This document shows positions 60,376-64,000 of a stretch of 64,000 bases of DNA, one piece after another; within the stretch, counting starts at the first letter, position 1, and the number at the start of each line of letters is the position of its first letter. Both the position numbers and the translations under genes were made by a program. Below the pieces are notes generated by a model. The model saw nothing but the letters and a program-made list of their open reading frames with translations, searched no databases and had not been told where the DNA came from. This DNA is from Bacteroidetes bacterium UBA7674 (GTDB taxonomy: Bacteria; Bacteroidota; Bacteroidia; Chitinophagales; Chitinophagaceae): assembly GCA_002483105.1 (NCBI GenBank), contig DLHG01000009.1, positions 139,598 through 203,597 on the forward strand. The letters are read 5' to 3'.

Positions 60376-61341
60376 ATGAGTACCCCACATTTTGATCTTG
60401 TAGATATCGTACAGACCATCAGGAAGCGGTTTAAATTCGTCCTTATCGTGACGTGTATCGCTGCGGTAATAGGTCTCATTTTCCATTTTTCACGAAAAAG
60501 GGAGTTCACCGCTAAAGCACAGTTCTTTGTGAGTAACCCCTTGATGTCCGATCGTAACACACTTTATGGTGGCGTTGATTCCAGGATGGACTATTTCGGT
60601 GATGAAGATGATGTGGATCGTGTATTGGCATTGGCTGAAGCGGACACTGTTATCATGAGGGTACTCAGCGAGACCGATTATGCACACGAGCATGACAAGG
60701 ATCTGATAGACGCGAAGAATATCCACGATATGAAGGAGATGTACATGAGCCACATGAATATCAAGCGTACTGCTTATACATTGGTAGAGGTGGAGTTTAC
60801 TGACAAAGACGCTCAGCGTGCCGCGAAAATGGCCAATGCTATCGTTAGGGTGATGGAAGAGTCTTACAGGGCTTTCTATAATACCCGCAGAACGAACATC
60901 TATAATTCACTGAAAGCAAAATATGCTCAACAGGATAGCGCGGTAACCGTGCTTACCGATACATTAGCTAAGATACGCGACCGCTCAGGCATCTATGAAC
61001 TCATAAGCCCCAACAGGGTGAACATGGTCACTGCTTCTATTAATGCGAAGGGTGCTATCGGTATGGACCTCGAGGTACTCCAGAATATTGAGGCGATCAA
61101 AGACCAGCTGGTGATAGACCAAACGCGCATATCATCACTTCTACAACAATATTCTACAGGTACAGGTAAGATGGAGCTGGAACTGTTCCAGGTAATATCT
61201 AAGGCTCGCCAACCTATCGTGCCTAAGGGCCCCGGTGGTGCACTCACGCTTATCATGAGTTGCCTGATAGGTTTCTTCTTTGCTTGCATGTACGTCTTAA
61301 TTGCTACTTATTATAAAGTGATCGTTGCTGTAGAACGCTAA
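60376..61341 (+). CDS. Wzz-type chain-length determinant-like protein
   Basis: This 321-residue inner-membrane protein has two membrane helices, at about residues 22-42 (FVLIVTCIAAVIGLIFHFS) and 288-312 (LTLIMSCLIGFFFACMYVLI). They bracket a large helical periplasmic domain with the N-terminal Wzz motif FDLVDIVQTIRKRFKFVL and a PxxPxGPGG-like sequence (RQPIVPKGPGG) before the second helix. It probably controls polymer length or export of a surface polysaccharide. It shares one base with the next gene (TAATG), so the two are coupled. Confidence 0.85.
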   Translation: MSTPHFDLVDIVQTIRKRFKFVLIVTCIAAVIGLIFHFSRKREFTAKAQFFVSNPLMSDRNTLYGGVDSRMDYFGDEDDVDRVLALAEADTVIMRVLSETDYAHEHDKDLIDAKNIHDMKEMYMSHMNIKRTAYTLVEVEFTDKDAQRAAKMANAIVRVMEESYRAFYNTRRTNIYNSLKAKYAQQDSAVTVLTDTLAKIRDRSGIYELISPNRVNMVTASINAKGAIGMDLEVLQNIEAIKDQLVIDQTRISSLLQQYSTGTGKMELELFQVISKARQPIVPKGPGGALTLIMSCLIGFFFACMYVLIATYYKVIVAVER

Positions 61342-62801
61342 TGCTTCCATTTCAGCTAGATAATAAATTAGGCAAGGCGCTAAGCCTGGCAATACTGTTC
61401 ATCAGTGTTGCCCTGTTTAGTTTCACGGGCAATTATATTGCTCTGGCACTTCCTTTTATTTATCTGTTTGTCTTGCTGGTAGGTGCCAACTGGAAAACTG
61501 CTTACTGGATATTACTGTTCACTATTCCCTTTTCGTTCCTTATTTACTTAGGGCCGCTTTCTACGACCTTGCCCGATGAGCCTATCATGTGGGTATTCCT
61601 TCTCGTATTCGTAGTTTTGCTGGCAAGCACACCAAAGCTATTCCCCGATTGGTGGTTGAAGAATAGGCTGGTGTTGATCATAGCCCTCCAGTTTGTCTGG
61701 ATGTTGGTCGCCGTTATTTTTTCACAGGAGTTGCTGCTGTCGGTGAAATTCACGCTAGCGAAATGCTGGTTCCTTATTTCTTTCTTCATCATGCCCTTGT
61801 TTGTTTTCAAGGAGAAGAAAGATTTCAAAAAGGCTTTTCTTTTACTGTTGGTACCTATGCTCATCACGGTCATTATCATCATGATACGCCATGCCGGTAT
61901 GGGTTTCAACTTCCGCAGGGTAGAGCGGGCTATCATGCCTATTTACTACAACCACGTAGAGTATTCCACGGTATTATCTATGTTCTTCCCGTTGATAGTG
62001 ATAGCCTATCTCTTAAATAAGGGGAAGACAGGTTTGCGCATTATTCTTTTCGGTATCATATTGTTTTTCCTGGTAGCCATTTATCTCAGCTATGCACGCG
62101 CGGCTATGGTAGCTGTTGTATTTGCACTATTGGTGGGTGTCGCTATCCGTATGCGCTTGGTGAATTGGATCATGCCGGGTATATATGTGGTCATGATACT
62201 ATTGATGGGCTATATGGCCAACAATAACACCTATCTCGATCATACCCCCGATTTCCAGAAGACCTACATGCGCCGCACGTTTACGGAGCATGTTATCGCT
62301 ACCTTCAAGGGGCAGGATATGTCTTCCATGGAGCGTATCTATAGGTGGGTAGCAGGTGTGAGAATGAGTAAGGAACATCCTATAGTGGGTGTGGGCCCCA
62401 ATGCCTTCTACTACTATTACAAGCCATATGCGGTCAGTTCATTCCGTACCTACGTAAGTCGGAACTTTGAGCAATCCACCACGCACAATTATTTCCTTTA
62501 CATGCTGGTAGAGCAGGGTTGGCCGGCCATGATATTGTATGCTATTCTGTTGTACGTATTTTTCGCGCAGGCGCAGAAGGTCTATTTCAGGTTCAAAGAC
62601 CGTTTCTACAAGCTGGTCACTATGGGCATTGCTATGGTGTTTGCCGCCGGCTTCGTCAACAATTTCTTCTCCGAGCTATTGGAAACCCACAAGGTGGGTT
62701 GCCTGTTCTTTATTTCTATCTCCCTGCTGGTGATACTGGATAAGAAAAGCAAAGACGAACAAGCCGCCCTCGCCAAAGATGAGGATGCTGTTATACGCTA
62801 G
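61341..62801 (+). CDS. O-antigen ligase/polymerase family membrane protein
   Basis: This 486-residue protein has about 11-12 membrane helices. A large periplasmic loop (about residues 295-375) contains RRTFTEHVIATFKGQDMSS, ERIYRWVAGVRMSKEHPIVG and VGPNAFYYYY. It has the R-W..G..M...HPI-G-GPN pattern of the Wzy_C/WaaL ligase family, and the conserved histidine appears in STTHNYFLYMLVEQGW. With the adjacent Wzz-like gene it forms a surface-glycan pair. The 3' end overlaps the convergent ispG by 11 bp. Confidence 0.9.
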   Translation: MLPFQLDNKLGKALSLAILFISVALFSFTGNYIALALPFIYLFVLLVGANWKTAYWILLFTIPFSFLIYLGPLSTTLPDEPIMWVFLLVFVVLLASTPKLFPDWWLKNRLVLIIALQFVWMLVAVIFSQELLLSVKFTLAKCWFLISFFIMPLFVFKEKKDFKKAFLLLLVPMLITVIIIMIRHAGMGFNFRRVERAIMPIYYNHVEYSTVLSMFFPLIVIAYLLNKGKTGLRIILFGIILFFLVAIYLSYARAAMVAVVFALLVGVAIRMRLVNWIMPGIYVVMILLMGYMANNNTYLDHTPDFQKTYMRRTFTEHVIATFKGQDMSSMERIYRWVAGVRMSKEHPIVGVGPNAFYYYYKPYAVSSFRTYVSRNFEQSTTHNYFLYMLVEQGWPAMILYAILLYVFFAQAQKVYFRFKDRFYKLVTMGIAMVFAAGFVNNFFSELLETHKVGCLFFISISLLVILDKKSKDEQAALAKDEDAVIR

Positions 62802-64000
62802 CAGGTTCTATCCACGCGTCACTATCCTTTAGTAATTGTATCAGTTCCGCAACAGCTACTTCACTGGGCACGTTGCGTTTCATCACTTCTTTGCTTTTAT
62901 ACAACGTGATCTTTCCCGGTCCGCTGCCTACATAGCCAAAGTCAGCATCTGCCATTTCACCGGGCCCGTTCACGATACAACCCATAATTGCGATCTTCAC
63001 GCCCTTCAGGTGGCTAGTCGCTGAGCGTATCATAGCAGTCGTTTCCTGCAGGTCGAACAATGTTCTGCCACAGCTCGGGCAACTGATGTATTCCGTCTTG
63101 CTGATGCGGGTACGCGTAGCTTGTAGTATAGAGAATGCCGTATTGTTCAGAAATTGCTCATTGCTCTTCACTTCAAGGTAGGTGCGGCCGCTTACTTTAT
63201 CATTTTGTAGTTGGCTTACTTCACTGTTTAGCCATATGCCATCTCCCATCCCTTCCAGGAAGAGCCCGCCGGCTTCAGTTGCCAAATGTATCAGTTGTTC
63301 ATCAACAGTATTGTCATTAGAAGATACCTGTAGTATCACCGGGCATTTCACCTGCTGGTTCATCAGCTCGATGATGAACCTACGCACAGATGACATTGCA
63401 TGTTGGTTGCTGCTGCTGATACACAGCACCACATGTTTATCATTCTTCACTTTGGTAATGATATCAAGCAGTATATGCCATTCCTTATTCGCATCAACTG
63501 AAACAAAGTGGAGCGTATCTATTCTTTCTTCTTTCGCCAGGTATTCATTATCATCCGTCAGTGGATAATATTTGTTCTTATCTGCATCCTGCCATGTCTG
63601 CTCATTGCAGATAACTTTCAATGTACCAGGTAAGGCAAAGTCTAACACCTTATCTCCTGTATAGATATAGTCTGCTGCACCATCACTGATGTTCCACTTG
63701 TCAGTAGCCGCATCATAATTATATCCTATTGACTCTAAATCTTCGTAAACAATATGCTCTTTCTTGCTATAGTCAGCCACAACAACAGGCACATGATGTG
63801 CGCCTATGTTCTCGGTTTCTTCACTTGCACGCCTCTTGTACTCAAAAGGGCTATATGGAAGAATGATCTTCTCTATCGGCTGTATCACTGTATGCAGCTC
63901 GCGGTCACTATATCTCTTCACTATGTCCCTGCACACAGGTATCTCAAATTCCGGGTCTTCCGTCAGCGATACACGGATGGTATCACCTATGCCATCTTCC
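62791..64000 (-). CDS. ispG: HMBPP synthase, large-insertion form (5' end outside window)
   Basis: The frame continues past base 64000; the first visible residues are EDGIGDTIRVSLTEDPEFEI, the end of the IspG TIM barrel. A large middle insertion domain follows, as in Bacteroidota, chlamydial and plant enzymes. The C-terminal Fe-S domain has CPSCGRTLFDLQ and IMGCIVNGPGEMADADFGYV, giving the three cysteine ligands and the conserved Glu. The enzyme makes HMBPP from methylerythritol cyclodiphosphate in the MEP isoprenoid pathway. The visible part is 402 residues. Confidence 0.95.
   Translation of the reverse strand, partial: EDGIGDTIRVSLTEDPEFEIPVCRDIVKRYSDRELHTVIQPIEKIILPYSPFEYKRRASEETENIGAHHVPVVVADYSKKEHIVYEDLESIGYNYDAATDKWNISDGAADYIYTGDKVLDFALPGTLKVICNEQTWQDADKNKYYPLTDDNEYLAKEERIDTLHFVSVDANKEWHILLDIITKVKNDKHVVLCISSSNQHAMSSVRRFIIELMNQQVKCPVILQVSSNDNTVDEQLIHLATEAGGLFLEGMGDGIWLNSEVSQLQNDKVSGRTYLEVKSNEQFLNNTAFSILQATRTRISKTEYISCPSCGRTLFDLQETTAMIRSATSHLKGVKIAIMGCIVNGPGEMADADFGYVGSGPGKITLYKSKEVMKRNVPSEVAVAELIQLLKDSDAWIEPASV

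Overview
The window comes from a Bacteroidota chromosome, most likely a Chitinophagaceae-type (Chitinophagia) member. The signs are a type IX secretion C-terminal sorting domain, SPII lipoproteins, weak or absent Shine-Dalgarno sequences, promoters of the TTTG-N19-TAnnTTTG kind, a clade II lipoprotein NosZ, an IspG with the large insertion seen in this phylum, and an IF-2 with a long Gly/Arg-rich N-terminal region. Both ends are open: an ABC exporter is cut at base 1 and ispG is cut at base 64000.

Layout. 1-4.2 kb: ABC ATPase, HlyD adaptor and TolC-like channel of a tripartite exporter, with a convergent TetR regulator. 4.3-5.1 kb: a Fic protein. 5.2-10.4 kb: purK-purE-icd, a small unknown gene, a DUF6671-like gene and sua5. 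10.6-12.3 kb: a secreted DUF4397 repeat protein. 12.5-20.2 kb: a class I lanthipeptide cluster with a divergent NarL-type regulator, an unusual 301-residue precursor, LanC, a secreted EreA/ChaN-like protein and LanB. 20.2-24.2 kb: a Fur-family regulator with its own palindromic operator, an APC permease and two methyltransferases. 24.2-25.2 kb: gene remnants, hairpins and repeats.

25.2-47.2 kb is a nitric oxide / nitrous oxide respiration and NO-defence island: fasciclin lipoprotein, outer-membrane protein, an unknown 600-residue protein, cytochrome c, nosZ, a nosB-like gene, nosLDFY, a DUF59 protein, two NnrS/oxidase-like membrane proteins, a DUF2249 protein, RIC, an Rrf2 (NsrR-like) regulator, hemerythrin, norB, norC, a Crp/Fnr regulator, a PTPS-family gene, proline dehydrogenase and hemN. 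Sites of the form ATGAY-N4-RTCAT lie upstream of most transcription units. In six intergenic regions, driving seven transcription units, the distance from site centre to the -7 TTTG element is the same 33.5 bp. This points to one Crp/Fnr-type regulator, probably the encoded one, working as a class II activator. No nitrite reductase is in view.

47.2-51.7 kb: long repeats, a solitary AAA ATPase, a secreted protein, a SHOCT-domain protein and a tRNA with anticodon CAU. 51.8-64 kb is core genome: HAD hydrolase, DUF4834 gene, rimP-nusA-infB with a leader terminator, a polytopic glycosyltransferase-like protein, prfA, a Wzz-like gene, an O-antigen-ligase-like gene and ispG.

Non-coding structure ties the accessory part together. 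A roughly 510 bp non-coding repeat occurs in inverted orientation at 20.2-20.7 and 47.2-47.7 kb, framing the denitrification segment, with a diverged third copy at 12.8 kb. A second repeat (12.5 and 25.0 kb) carries a 14-base match to the tRNA 3' end, in the orientation expected of tandem islands built up at that tRNA. No integrase or transposase gene was found.
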